A stretch of 64,000 nucleotides of DNA, from NCBI GenBank assembly GCA_020543525.1, contig JAHYIO010000039.1:1674001-1738000 (forward strand), in the 5' to 3' direction. Below, piece by piece: positions 12,253-23,311 of the stretch. Each line of letters starts with the position of its first letter. Within the stretch, counting starts at the first letter, position 1. The notes under the pieces were generated by a model. That model had not been told where the DNA came from. It made no database searches and saw only the letters and a list, made by a program, of their open reading frames with translations. The DNA comes from Coriolopsis trogii. Taxonomy: Eukaryota; Basidiomycota; Agaricomycetes; Polyporales; Polyporaceae. The translations under genes and the position numbers were made by a program.

Positions 12253-12755
12253 GGCGGAGGTGTGTTGCTACCTGAGCATGAAGAAGTGGGGTCTGAGCGA
12301 GCACTGGCAGCACCGAGTACGAAGTACATACCTCGATACAGGTTCCGTCAGGAGGTCCTGTGGGCGTTGGGTAGCTACATGCGGCAGAGTTGTGATAGTG
12401 GTCGGCGGAGACTTAAGCTGGCAGGTATCGGGCTGTGTCCTCTCGTCGCCACCGATGATGTTGCTGGGAAACATCGTGCTTCGAATGGCTTCAGCGTATG
12501 CCGTGCCATTGGACGGTAGCATTAGCCTGAGTATCAGCTAAACTTAGCTTTGAACCAGTGCATGAAAAGATCGACAATCTTCATTCTCCTGGACAGTCGT
12601 ACATCAATGCGAAGCATAAAAGATGGACAGATGTGAGGGGCAAAGCAGACTCTGTTGGGATCGACGGAGGAAGGACGAGGAAAGCATAGCGCGCGGGGCG
12701 GGGCTTGGTCTCTCCGTCGGCCCTAGCGCTCATCTGCACTCTTCCACCACTGACC

Positions 12756-13314
12756 ATGTCGTCAACACCAAAGCCTACGTCGAGCGAGAACATCGTCGCG
12801 CAGAAGGTGTGTTTCTTGCGTCGTACATCGGAGGTTTCTTTGAGGACCTAACATAGGTTTCTACTCTCCAGTTTGACCGCTGCTGTACGTGCATATAGTA
12901 CCCGGCCTTCGCTCATAACACTAACTCTCGCCCGTTCGCTGTGGTGTTTGGTGGACTGTGGGGCGTTGATGCAGTGGCTGACCTGATTGTGAAGTCGTGA
13001 GTTGCCTCTTAGGATCCCCAAGGGTGGGTGCGCATTGGAACCTGAACTCATGACGTCGTTCACAGCGGTGTTGGCTTCAGCGCAGGCGTTATCGCGTCCG
13101 TCATCCTCTTCCGGCGTGCGTACAATTATCTTTTCCTCCTCAAGTCATCCCTGGCTCATCCCCGACACGCGCAGGACGTGCATGGCCCATGGCGCTCGGC
13201 ACGGGTTTTGGTGCAGGCATGGCATACGCTGACTGCGACCGCTCGTTCAACCCTGCGAGAATACCTGGCACACGGATTATCCCCTACACTGAAGTCAAGA
13301 AGGAGTCCTCATGA
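12756..13314 (+). CDS. MIC10: MICOS subunit Mic10
   Basis: Five exons (12756-12806, 12872-12884, 12975-12996, 13066-13115, 13175-13314) give 91 residues. After a short N terminus (MSSTPKPTSSENIVAQK) comes FDRCLADLIVKS, then two membrane spans that each hold a glycine-rich motif: GVGFSAGVIASVILF and MALGTGFGAGMAYADC, joined by a positive RRRAW loop. This is the Mic10 pattern: two hairpin transmembrane segments with G-x-G-x-G-type motifs that let the protein oligomerise and bend the inner mitochondrial membrane at cristae junctions. The length fits the family (about 80-100). Exon 2 is only 13 nt long. The sum of the exons is 276 nt, a whole number of codons, which supports the model. It is tail to tail with the small membrane-protein gene at 13516-13789. 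Confidence 0.92.
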
Positions 13315-13515
13315 GTACTCCGAGCGGAGCATCGGATCACCTAGACGCGACGAGTGCAGATGAAGAGAGGTGGTGCATCATAGTTTGACCGTTGGACCAG
13401 TCGCATTGTATGTTCCGATACACTCTTCTCCTCGTTTCTCTCCTCTTCCCCGCGTGAAGATCAAGAATACCCTTCCCCACAAGACTCAAGAGTCGCAGTG
13501 CGTGGCAGGTGGCTA

Positions 13516-13789
13516 TTACGACCTCGTCGACCTCTCGGCTTCCTCAACGCTTTTACCCCCCGTTGTCATGATAGTGGCCACCTTTTCATGACCATGTTTC
13601 TCCAGGTCCGTTGGCAGCGTTTTCCTCGGCTCTCCGAGAACGAGTCGCTTGTACAGGACAACTGCCATGCGCATGAGTACGAGCATTGTCTCGGTGAGTG
13701 CCTCACGTACAGCTCGTCGCGCCAATGATGGGCACGGTGAATATGATGACGCGCCAGCGTTGTGCTTGGGGTGGCAATTTCGAGCCCAT
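13516..13789 (-). CDS. Small single-span membrane protein, possibly mitochondrial
   Basis: Two exons, 13711-13789 and 13516-13661, joined over a 49-nt intron (GTACGT to GGCAG), give 74 residues. It starts MGSKLPPQAQRWRV, has one hydrophobic segment (VIIFTVPIIGATSFVLY), then KRLVLGEPRKTLPTDLEKHG and a polar tail. The short N terminus, the positive residues flanking the single span and the small size resemble small inner-membrane mitochondrial proteins, but I do not recognise the family. The longer overlapping frames in this stretch are GC-rich and arginine-rich and look like shadows. The reading frame continues exactly across the intron. It lies between MIC10 (convergent) and UVE1 (divergent). 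Confidence 0.7.
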
Positions 13790-14137
13790 CGTGTGCGTCG
13801 TCGTGCGCGATGCGCGTGGCGACGTCGGCGAGGAGCGGAATCCCGAGGAGGCGCCCACAGGTAATGGCACGTGACCAGGGCGACGCGCCTCGATCGGGGG
13901 CGGACAGTGACGTCGGTCTCTGTCGGTGCGCTCCCCGACCCGCTGCGAATCGTGCCAGCCGCCGTCGCTCGGGGTCCACGCACGACAGAGGTATGGAGGT
14001 CTTGCTTGTTCATGAACCACCACCTTCTCTCTATCGCCAGAGTTTGTCGTCCTCGAGGTCCTGCACCGCCCGCATTCTTCATCTCGACCGTGCCCCGCTC
14101 GCCTTTGCATACAACCTCCGCTAGGGTTACTCTTGAG

Positions 14138-16354
14138 ATGGCGCCGAAGAGAAAGAGAAACGCCACGTCGACTACCCCTGCCGCGACTGGCGCCACGATG
14201 GTGAGCACACCGGAAGAAGCGCAAGCACTTGTACGCAGAGCATCCACGCGGAAGAAGAAAGCGGTTGTCTACACGGAAGGGGACGTGACTGACGGGAAAA
14301 ACGATGCGTTGCACGAGGCATTCGACGGCCCGTTGACTGACCTGGACGAGGAGATGGACGACGAAGTGAAACAACCCAAAAAGAGACAGAAACGTCGGAC
14401 AAAGGTGACTGAGCCTGTCGTGTACGACATTCCGCCGGTTGAGACCAAGACGACCACCTTCAAGGGTGAGTTACCCAGTGCATTGCGCGACTGACGCATT
14501 TTGACCAGAGACTCACAGGACGACTCGGATATGCATGTCTGAATACTGTGCTTCGTGCTCTCAAGCCTGAACCCGTCTTCTGCTCGCGCACACTCCGTAT
14601 CGACACCATTCTCAAGCCCGAGTTCGGGATGGAATACTGCAAGGAGCTCGGCAGGAAGAATGCGGAGGATTTGTCGCGTCTCATACAGGTGCGCATTATG
14701 TGCTTATGCATATATACACCATTGAGCTTGATGATGCGTTGAAGTGGAACGAAGACAACAACATTAGATTCCTGCGAATGTCGTCAGAGATGTTCCCCTT
14801 CGCCTCGCATGAAAAGTATGGATACACCTTGGAGTATGCAGAAAAGGAGCTCAAGGTGTGTTTATGAATGCCTGCGCACTACGTGTATAGTGACTTCACG
14901 TATTTCCGTAGGCTGCCGGTGATCTTGCCAAACGACTTGGCCATAGGCTGACCACACATCCAGGCCAAGTAGGTTACGTTAACGTTCCCTCGTCTTGCGT
15001 ACATCTCATATTATACAGTTCACACAGCTCGGCTCTCCTCGCGACGTCGTGGTTGATGCTGCAATACGGGATCTGGCATGTCAGTTCGAGAAACAAATAG
15101 TGCCGACCGCCCATTGCTCACGCCTGCAATAGATCATTGTCAGATGTTCAGCCTCATGGGCCTAGATCAAGACTCCGTTATGATCATCCACATGGGCGTA
15201 GGTCCTCTTCCGTCTCTTGGGTGATAAAAAAGAGTAACACGAGGGCACCAGGGTATGTTCGGCGATAAAGCAGCTACCATAGAACGCTTCAAAGAGGTAT
15301 ATCGGACGAGACTCACGGACGACATGCGCGCGCGCCTTGTGCTGGAAAACGATGAGATGTGCTACAACCCGGACGACTTGCTCCCTGTGTGCGAGGAGCT
15401 TGAGATCCCACTTGTTGTGAGCGCACTTATCCGTTCTATACGCGTGTGTCTTAGAGTTGCTCCCAGTTTGACTACCACCACAATTGGATATACGTATGTA
15501 CGGCGTTCACGTACTCGCGTAATTGTACTCATCATTTACAGCCCTCCGAGACGCCACTTCCTGAACTCATACAGCGCATCAACGCTATATGGCATCGCAA
15601 GGGCATCAAGCCCAAGCAGCATCTGTCAGAGCCTTGTCCTGGCGCTGAGAGTGTCATGGAGAAGCGCAAGCACGCGGACCGCTGTCAAATATTGCCTGAA
15701 GCACTTCCCGATGACATGGACTTGATGATAGAGGTAGTGCGTTTTCACGTATTGACGTATCGCTCCTGACGTCCCTTCAATAGGCGAAGGACAAGGAGCA
15801 AGCGGTGTTTCATCTATACAGGATCTACGGCCTTCATCCTGTCATACATGAGAATCTACGACCGGAGAAGCCACCGAAGCCCTTCGCGCGCGCGACCAAG
15901 ATTGGGGATAACGGCGGCGATGGTGAGGAAGGAACCGCCTCTCCTCGGAAGCGCAGATCGAGAAAGAGTCATAAGACAGGAGACGAAGAGGCTGGTATGT
16001 TGTTGTTCTGGAAAACTCCCTGTCTGCCCCTTATCTAAACCTCCCGTAGGAGCGGAGGAGGTCAAGGAGCTGGGTGTCGCCGATGACCCCAAGGATTTGG
16101 ATGATGCAGTTGTCGTCGCTCCTATTCCCAAGAAGAGGAAGTCCAAGAAGTCCAAGGCGTCCCATCAACAGGATGGCAAAGGCGCGAACGATGCGACGCA
16201 ACACTTGATCGAGGTGAATACGGATGGTGTGTCTGAAGCAGACGGGAAGTCCGACATAGTAGCAGGTGTGTATGACCCAAGCAAAATGATCCGGATCGAC
16301 CTGAATGTTCCCCGAGCAGCGGTTGGAGAGCAGAAGATGGGTGTGTCGGTGTAG
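14138..16354 (+). CDS. UVE1: UV-damage endonuclease (UVDE/Uve1)
   Basis: The start MAPKRKRN gives a basic, nuclear-targeting-like N terminus. The catalytic domain follows after a short intron: RLGYACLNTVLR, then WNEDNNIRFLRMSSEMFPF, AGDLAKRLGHRLTTHPGQ, SVMIIHMGG, GDKAATIERF and RLVLENDE, then a 27-nt exon encoding FDYHHHNWIY, then PSETPLPELIQRINAIWH. These match the metal-dependent TIM-barrel UVDE family, which nicks DNA next to UV photoproducts and starts an alternative excision repair pathway. The conserved histidine, glutamate and aspartate blocks expected for metal binding are visible. At least eight short introns are present. The C-terminal 150 or so residues are lysine-rich (KKRKSKKSK) and acidic, typical of fungal versions but without a known fold. 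The neighbours are MIC10 and a HET gene and do not suggest co-function. Confidence 0.93.
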
Positions 16355-16519
16355 ACCGGCAGTCACTTGTGGGGCGCAAGCCCAGTCAATCTGGACTCCT
16401 GCATCTTGATAGCAGTCTTGTACGCGTAACGTCATGCAGTAAGCTACATTGCGTCGTGAACAGATAGTTTTGGCAACTGCATGCAATTTGCGGAGACGAT
16501 ATAGCCAAGGCGGTCACGC

Positions 16520-18499
16520 TCACTTCCAGCTACGAAGACTCCACAACATTTCTACAGCTCTCCGGAGCGTGGCGGCGGCGCGTGAATCGCCTGGCTGATC
16601 TATCGGCGAGGTAGGTCCTACATCGTTCTCCGGAGCGATGAGCTCAATGTTCACAACGTAGTTGTTTTCCTGTCCGGTAGGGCTAGCCAAAGGCCCGCCT
16701 CCCCAAGGGGTGATTGTCACCCGTACGCTGCCCCGCGTGCCGGTGAATTCAACTGGTGCGTGCGTCAAGTGCTTCCTCGTGCATGCACCCGAAGATCCCA
16801 ACGCGGCCGCCCACTTCTTCCGCAGCTGTCCCTGTCCAGCAGCACCGAGCGAGCTGTGCGAGACATCCACCCAGAACGCGTCGAATCCCCGACGTTTCTG
16901 GGTGAGCTGGCAGATGCATCCGATGCCGATCATGACGGTGAAGCTCTCCCGGTCGTCCTCTGCACACGCGAAGCTGACGGACGTGACTCGGGTCATGCGG
17001 AATATGGCGCTTATGTCGAGCCCCGGGAGGACTGGCATCTCGAGCATGAGGCCGTCCTCGCCCGCCGGAGGGTCCTGCGGCTTGAAGCCCTCGCTTCCGA
17101 GCCGGCTGATGACCCATTCGGGAAAGAAGAAACTGTACCTGACGCGCTCGACCGCTTCCGACCCTGCGAGAGCACGATGGGGGAGATGTACGCGCAACGC
17201 AGTGTGCGCGCGGTTGTGCACGCTGATCGTGCGGACCTCTGAGAGCTGGTGGATGCTCGGGGCGGATGCGGCGAGGAAGGCGACGCGGAAGTAGGCGCGG
17301 GTGAAGATCTCGTCGTCGCCCACGTCGACAAAGTCGCCGACGAAGTATTCGTCCTGCGCCACGCCCGGAGCCTTGCGCCGGAGGAAGAGCAGGACGAGGC
17401 TCCCGTCCTCGTGCTCGCATGCAAGCGCGGCGACGGAGACGTTGGCGGGCGTCGTGAGAGAGAGCCCGGGGCTGGGCTGGTAGGGGATGATGGGCAGCTG
17501 CGTGCGGATGCCGTAGCTTGTGGAGTGGTAGTGGGGATTGTCGATCGGGATGCCGAGCCTGTGCGAGAGGTGCGCGACGTCGATGGGCCGTATGCGGCCA
17601 GCGGCGGCGAACTCGACGGGCGAGGGCGCGAGGAGCGTCTGCATGTCGGAGGAGGAGACGCCGGTGTAGCAGGAGTGGCAGCGCGAGTCGTCCGAGTCCG
17701 TCGCGAAGCCCTTGCACGCGAACGGGTAGTTGTCGAGGATGGGTCCCCAGGCGAAGATGCTCTGGTCTGGCACCTGCCTGAGGATCTCCTCCTGGAGGCG
17801 CAGGAACGCGCGCGGGCCTTCGCCGTAGATCGTGGGCATGTTGATACCGAAGAGGCCCATGAGCGAGTACGCGCGGTCCTCCTCCCGCGTCGTGTGTCGC
17901 CTCGCGGCCCAGGACATCCGGCGCGCGACGCTCACGTCGTCCAGAGAGCGCATGTGCACGAGCACCGCGCGGTCCACGCCGCTGATCTCCTCGACGACGT
18001 TCGCTAGCGAGTGCTTCGTGCCGATGAACCTCCACGCCTTAGAGAGGAAGACGACGGCTCGGGGCGCGATGAGCTCCTGCAGCGTCCAGCCGCGTGTCCA
18101 CCAGCGGGACTTGCGGAACGACGACCGATGCGCGCACGGGTTTTCCTTTTCGCGGACGTCGTCGAGGAAGGCGTAGCAGACGTCGGCGTGCGCGTACCAG
18201 GCGTACATCGAGTTGATCGCCTCGGACAGCTCCGCGCTGCTCGTCTTGTCGATGCAGCAGGTGTCGATCCAGACCCACTGGTACCCTGCGCGTTCGGCGT
18301 AGACGCAACAGTCCCGGATCTTGGGCAGCACGCGAGCGCGGGGCGAGCCGTCGGGCAGGACGTGCTGTGCACGGAGGGTTTGGACGTCTTGGAACGTCTG
18401 CTCGTGGTCCTGCCAGACGTGCGAGAGGATGGCGTACCGGACGCCTGAAGGACTGTGGAAGAACTTGAGCTCGGCGGTGGAGGTGTTGAGGAGCCACAT
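16520..18499 (-). CDS. HET-domain protein 2, intron-free
   Basis: A single 659-residue open reading frame. The HET domain occupies about the first 270 residues: MWLLNTSTAEL, YAILSHVW (22-29), WVWIDTCCIDK (75-85), AINSMYAWY, RGWTLQELIAPRAVVFLS, RMSWAARR-HTTREEDRAYSLMGLFGINMPTIYGEG and SIFAWG. All usual core motifs are present at normal spacing, so this is the most canonical HET gene in the window. The C-terminal 390 residues form an uncharacterised region that is similar in organisation to the tails of the other two HET proteins. Family knowledge places such proteins in vegetative incompatibility and innate-like cell death. The region is markedly GC-rich, which produces long shadow frames on both strands. 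It is convergent with UVE1, 166 nt away. Confidence 0.93.
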   Translation of the reverse strand: MWLLNTSTAELKFFHSPSGVRYAILSHVWQDHEQTFQDVQTLRAQHVLPDGSPRARVLPKIRDCCVYAERAGYQWVWIDTCCIDKTSSAELSEAINSMYAWYAHADVCYAFLDDVREKENPCAHRSSFRKSRWWTRGWTLQELIAPRAVVFLSKAWRFIGTKHSLANVVEEISGVDRAVLVHMRSLDDVSVARRMSWAARRHTTREEDRAYSLMGLFGINMPTIYGEGPRAFLRLQEEILRQVPDQSIFAWGPILDNYPFACKGFATDSDDSRCHSCYTGVSSSDMQTLLAPSPVEFAAAGRIRPIDVAHLSHRLGIPIDNPHYHSTSYGIRTQLPIIPYQPSPGLSLTTPANVSVAALACEHEDGSLVLLFLRRKAPGVAQDEYFVGDFVDVGDDEIFTRAYFRVAFLAASAPSIHQLSEVRTISVHNRAHTALRVHLPHRALAGSEAVERVRYSFFFPEWVISRLGSEGFKPQDPPAGEDGLMLEMPVLPGLDISAIFRMTRVTSVSFACAEDDRESFTVMIGIGCICQLTQKRRGFDAFWVDVSHSSLGAAGQGQLRKKWAAALGSSGACTRKHLTHAPVEFTGTRGSVRVTITPWGGGPLASPTGQENNYVVNIELIAPENDVGPTSPIDQPGDSRAAATLRRAVEMLWSLRSWK

Positions 18500-19309
18500 C
18501 GATGCAGAGCACTTTATCGAGGGGTTGAGATGCGTAGCCTACTATGCTGCTCTCATGCTCAGTGAAGAATGAAGTTAGCGTTCCCAATGGAGAGGTGCCA
18601 GGCAGGGTTAGAGGGGGATGATGAGCAGAGCGTAGAACGCGCGGGGACAAGCCTTTTGTACAATCACGGTCCTAAACATCAGCTAGTTGACGCTTCACGA
18701 TATATCGAGATGGATGTCCACCCACAACGCTCACACAGCGTGGCCCACCTTGTCAATGTCAGCTACGTCTTCGCCGTCTCAAGTCCTCGGAAGGCTGCCC
18801 AGGGAAGTCGATACAAGGCTGGGTACACAGCAGATACACAGCATATCAGGTAACGGGCAATGCAGCGGACAAGCACCGCTACTCCACATCCTCGCGCTCA
18901 TGGACATCAAGGGCAGGTTCACGTTGTTTGACGAAGTCGAATGCGGTGATTCGAAGACTTTTAGATTCAGTTTCGACGCACCCAGCCACTGCTTCAATAC
19001 GACCTGTCAAGAGCTGAGCCTCATGTCTCCGTCACCTGCGTTGTACTTTGCACAAGCATCGACAAATGGAGGGTCGAAGATAAGATCGAGAAGTCGACCC
19101 TACAAATATAGTATGTTGATCATGAGTCAGTATAGCTGGCCTTCATGACAGTGGTGTAGATGGCATCTCTCATACCGCTGAAATGCAATTAGTACCAAAA
19201 CCAGATCCTATGATACATAGCGGAGTGTCATACAACAAAAGCGCATGCGAGTAAGTTAACAAGTGCGTGCCCACAACAGTCAAGAAACCGAGCTCTAGCG
19301 TCCACGACC
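18500..19309. other. Intergenic between HET2 and SPT5
   Basis: This holds the 5' flank of HET2 and the 3' flank of SPT5. One plus-strand frame (18687-19148) is open for 153 codons, but its composition and lack of family resemblance suggest chance. No RNA gene or repeat was seen. Confidence 0.4.
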
Positions 19310-22300
19310 TCATCGATGAGTCAAGTTGCCTACTTCATCGATAGCCTTGACCCTGACGAGCCGCTCGGCCGGACTGTCGATGACGAGGAAGGTCGCCTTG
19401 GTCGTGAGCACCATGAGGTTGTTCGACTCGACCGCCTCCACCCTCGCTTCCTGGCCTTTGTTGTTGCCATGGAGGATGATGATGTCCTCGCCCTTGTTTT
19501 CGGGATGTACCGGGGCCAGGTATTGAACCGGTACGGACACGATGGGGGTCAACACGTCCACAGGGTTGAAGAAACGTACGCGGGCGGTTGAGTCGAATGT
19601 ATCGTTGCCCGTGTTGAACACGGAGAGCACGAGACCCTGCTTGCCCTCGTAGTCCCCACTGTGCCAGCCCCCAGAGTTCCCGCCAGGGAACGAGCCTTTG
19701 ACTTCGACCATGATACCCTGCTTGTTCGCAAACTCCGGTTCCAGCAGCCACTTGGGTGAAATTTCTGCGGATGGCCCTTCAGAAGGCGCAAATGACGCAT
19801 CGAACAAGCCGTGCTCACCGAATTGAGGCTCAGTGCTTCCGAAACTTGATATACCCATGACGCCTGGTGTTTGCGGATAGCTCGACGTCTGCGCCGGTGT
19901 CTGGTATTCATACACACCGGGTGTCTGCATGGATGCGTATGGACCCGGCGTAGGCGCTGCTGGCGTGTAGGCAGCCGCGAATGGTGTGGGAGCAGCCTGG
20001 CAATAGCTGTGATTAGCGAAATGCACGGATAACGTCGCAGGCAAACCACTACATACCCAATTGTCCCAACCTGACCCAGCTGGTCGCCCGGGTGTTGCCC
20101 CTCCCCAGGTTGACGCACCGCCTCCGTTTGCGTATGGATTGGGCGTACGCGACGAACTGTTATTCCACGCTGGGGTCTTGCCTCCGCCACCACCTTGAGT
20201 GTAGGGATTTGGAGTCCGTGCGCTCGGATCCCAACCGGGGGTTTTTCCACTGTCGGCATATGGGTTCGGCGTGCGAGCATTCGCCCCCCAACCAGGCGTA
20301 CGACCGTCCGTGTTGTAAGGGTTCGGGGTCTTGCCCACATTGTTCGCTCCCCATCCTGGCGTGCGACCACCCCCTTGGTTGTATGGATTAGGGGTCTGAC
20401 CAACCGATCCGAAGCTCTGCGGAGGCGGTGGACCCATGGAGCCCATCTGCCTTTCCAATGCTTCCAGACTCCCGTCGGGACTGTGACGAACAATGAGAGA
20501 TGGAGCCATGCAAGGACAATGGAGTACTTACTTCCTCCTCCTCAATTTCTCCTTGTCAATGGTGATGACCTTGTTTCCAGTCAGCAACTCGACGCGAGCG
20601 TGAGGGCCATTGGTGTCTTTGATTGTGCCCACATAACCCTTACTGGGACCTTTAATGACCATGACGGAGACACCGATGAGCCGGTCTCGTGGTCCGCGAC
20701 CCATCATACCAGAGCCAACCATGCCGCCTGCGCCACCGCTGAGGGCGGGGTTCATCTTGGATAGGTCAGTATTGCCTAGCTTCATGACGTTACCCTTGGG
20801 CGCCAATGATGCCAGAGACCGTGCACGAGTGACGAAGACGCCGCCGTTCTCGGTGTAGTCACGATTGTGCAAGAAGGCGAAGAACGATTGGTGCGTGTGC
20901 AACACTCGACCTTTCCGACCCTGTGTGCTGCTATCTCAGCTGAGACATCGAATTGGCGAAATAATGACTCGTACCTCGCCATCCACTTCCTTGACGTTAT
21001 CGCCTGTCCGGAGTTCGTGGCCCTCGGAGTCGACAGCAATCGCGCGGTTCGTGTTGCGCCGCATCGTGATTTGATGAGGCTGCACGAGACGGACCTGCCC
21101 GTTCTGGTCGAGTACACGGAAGGAGTCGCGTTCTGTCTTGTAAATGACACCAACGGTTTGTTGACTTGAGGTCAATGTCAGACCTGATACACTTCGCGGA
21201 GGAAGCCGGGACACTTACTCCAACTGAACGAGATCGTGCAACTCGTAATTACCAACGATGTTTGTACCAGTGCCGACTTCCGCGGCTTCACGCAAGTCTT
21301 TTGAGAAGACTGACACCTATGAATGATTGTGAGTGCTTCACACTCTCGCAACCGTGCAAATCTCACCTCCTGCATTGACATATCCGAGAGGAAGGTCACG
21401 ACGTTGTCTAGTACTGAGACTACCAGACCTGTCTCGTCCGCATTCTTGCCTGTCATGACCTTCACGTGGTCACCAGGCTTGAAGCGCTTCCGTACGCTCC
21501 GAGCGGGGAGCTGCACCCGTTGGCCGTCGAAGTCGACTCCCTCAGGCTCAATGGTCACGACGTCCTGCTCGATACTGTGGACGGTTCCGTGTACGCCGGA
21601 TTGTTCCCCCTCAAAGACTTCGACGTGATCACCCGGCTGAAGGACTGAGATGGCTGCCTTGCGAGACGCCTCGGCGATGATCGACAAGTCCACGTTGGAT
21701 TCATTCTCGTTCCCGTCCTGACCTCGGGTAAATTGTGTGATTTCGTCGAGAGTAGGGTTGACATCGTCTAACTGAAGGGCAGTGAGGCGGAAATCTTTCT
21801 CGATGAAGCCGTCTTTGTAGGTGTCGTTCTGGAACACGTAGACCTGGTTCCGTTTAGACACGGCTTTCCGTCCATACACCTTGACGACCTCTTCAAAGTT
21901 GAAGAAGCGTTGAGGGGGTCGCATATTGAAGGAGGAGAGACCTGAACCAGCCTTCTTTCGCTTCTTGCCGTCAAGGCCGGCATCGTCTTTGGGGTTGAGG
22001 TCAATCCGAGGAATGAATTTCAGCCCGACCTCTTCCCCGTTCTCCGTGATATCCATGACTTGGGCGAGGTCGCCTTGATACTTGCCGCGCTTGATGCGTA
22101 CCCAGCTCCCAGGCGTGACAGTGAGTTCCTGCTGCTTGATTTGGAGCAGGCTGGCCATTTCCTCTATAGGCACCAGGATGATACCACGGCTCGGGAAAAC
22201 GCCCACAAGGCCATTGATGGCCTCGCTGACCTGCTTCGCACTTCGTGCCTCAACGTAGATCATACCTGGCAGTGAATCGCGCTGGAATGCGGAGAGGATA

Positions 22301-23098
22301 TGGAGGGGTCGGGTGGAGTATTCGAGGTCGATGGCTTTGCGCATAAGACTGAACACAATGTCTCTCTCCTTGCCGGGCTAAAAGTGGCCATCAACGGTGT
22401 GGCACAACTGGAGTGAGTAAATCGGACGCACCCTAACTCGAACTTGCCACAAGTTCGCATCGTGCACTGAGGGCATGAGTAGACGTTGAGGAACGTCACT
22501 CATTTCTCCAGTATAGCGAACGGCGGTCCGCCTGTAGCGTTGACTGATGTCTTCGGCGACTTGCTCAAGGTCGCGGTCGTCCATCTCCCGTACGCGTCGG
22601 TCGTAGCGTGCATGGTCTGCAGCCCTCCTAACAGCATCGTAGTCTTCCTCACCCTCCACTCCGGCATCCGCAATGAATTCATCTATATCGCCAATTAATC
22701 CCACCTAAAGTGTAGTAACACTGGTGAACGCACCTTTTCCGAACTCCTCATCCTCTTCCTCCTCATCTTCATCTTCGTCCACTTCAGCCTCCACGTCGAG
22801 GAAGCGGTTGACTGCGGGTCGCTTGTGACGGTGCTATATAATAGGTTAGGACATACTGAGTTGTCCAGCGGGCGCCACATACCTTGGCTCGTTTCTGCCC
22901 GCGTCTTGTACCCTCGTCTTCTTCCTCGTCCTCGTCATCGTCATCGTCCTCGTCGTCCTCCCCGTCATCCTCATCTTCGTCTTCTTCCTCTTCGTCGTAG
23001 TCGCGTCTCTTGCTTTTAGATGGACGCTTCTCTTGCTCGTCATGGTCTTCGGCAGCGTCGCCGCTGTTCAGCATAGTGTCGTCCTCAATATCTGACAT
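19310..23098 (-). CDS. SPT5: Transcription elongation factor Spt5 (DSIF large subunit)
   Basis: Exons run from MSDIEDDTMLNSG at 23098 to VGNLTHR and stop at 19310. The N terminus is strongly acidic (runs of D and E), followed by GKERDIVFSLMRKAIDLEY and GMIYVEARSAKQVSEAINGL, the NGN domain that binds Spt4. Several KOW domains follow (TPGSWVRIKRGKYQGDLAQV, LQPGDHVEVFEGEQSGVHG, KPGDHVKVMTGKNADETGLV, and RLIGVSVMVIKGPSKGYVG). The C-terminal repeat region alternates TPNPY and TPGW units over about 100 residues, and a C-terminal KOW-like segment ends the protein. Spt5 with Spt4 clamps RNA polymerase II during elongation; the repeats are phosphorylated in other species. The gene is head to head with an F-box/LRR gene, with a MITE between them. 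Confidence 0.96.
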
Positions 23099-23311
23099 CC
23101 CGCTAACAAGTAGAGACGAATAGGATGGGAGTTGAGGGGAAAGAAGGGTTCAGCTGTGGTAGGCAAGCGTACCGTGCTTGACTGTAACTCATGCGTGGGT
23201 CGAACGCCACATGTTTGACCGGCGCTACAATTTGCCGCCACAGTGTTCGAACCCCGTCAAGCGGAGACCAAACGACTTGTCGACTTGGTCGGTAAACTTC
23301 ACTCTACGCTA

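Noticed and set aside
13516..14247. A 243-codon minus-strand open frame overlapping the start of UVE1
   Set aside because: It is arginine-rich and GC-driven; only its last part coincides with the real second exon of the small membrane-protein gene, which needs a splice into another frame.
17249..18007. A 252-codon plus-strand frame antisense to HET2
   Set aside because: It is valine/glutamate/arginine-rich antisense of a GC-rich gene and lacks any motif.
16749..18035. A 428-codon minus-strand frame inside HET2
   Set aside because: It is a shadow of the HET2 frame, extremely rich in R, A, H and P, with no domain.
18687..19148. A 153-codon plus-strand frame between HET2 and SPT5
   Set aside because: There is no recognisable motif, no start context and no partner exons; probably chance.
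19549..20493. A 314-codon minus-strand frame over the SPT5 tail
   Set aside because: It is a frame shadow of the repeated SPT5 C-terminal region.
23040..23300. A possible link between the MITE and the acidic SPT5 start region as one repeat
   Set aside because: The GAA/GAC-rich tract encodes the acidic SPT5 N terminus and stops before the MITE; the TA-flanked ends of the MITE are exact.
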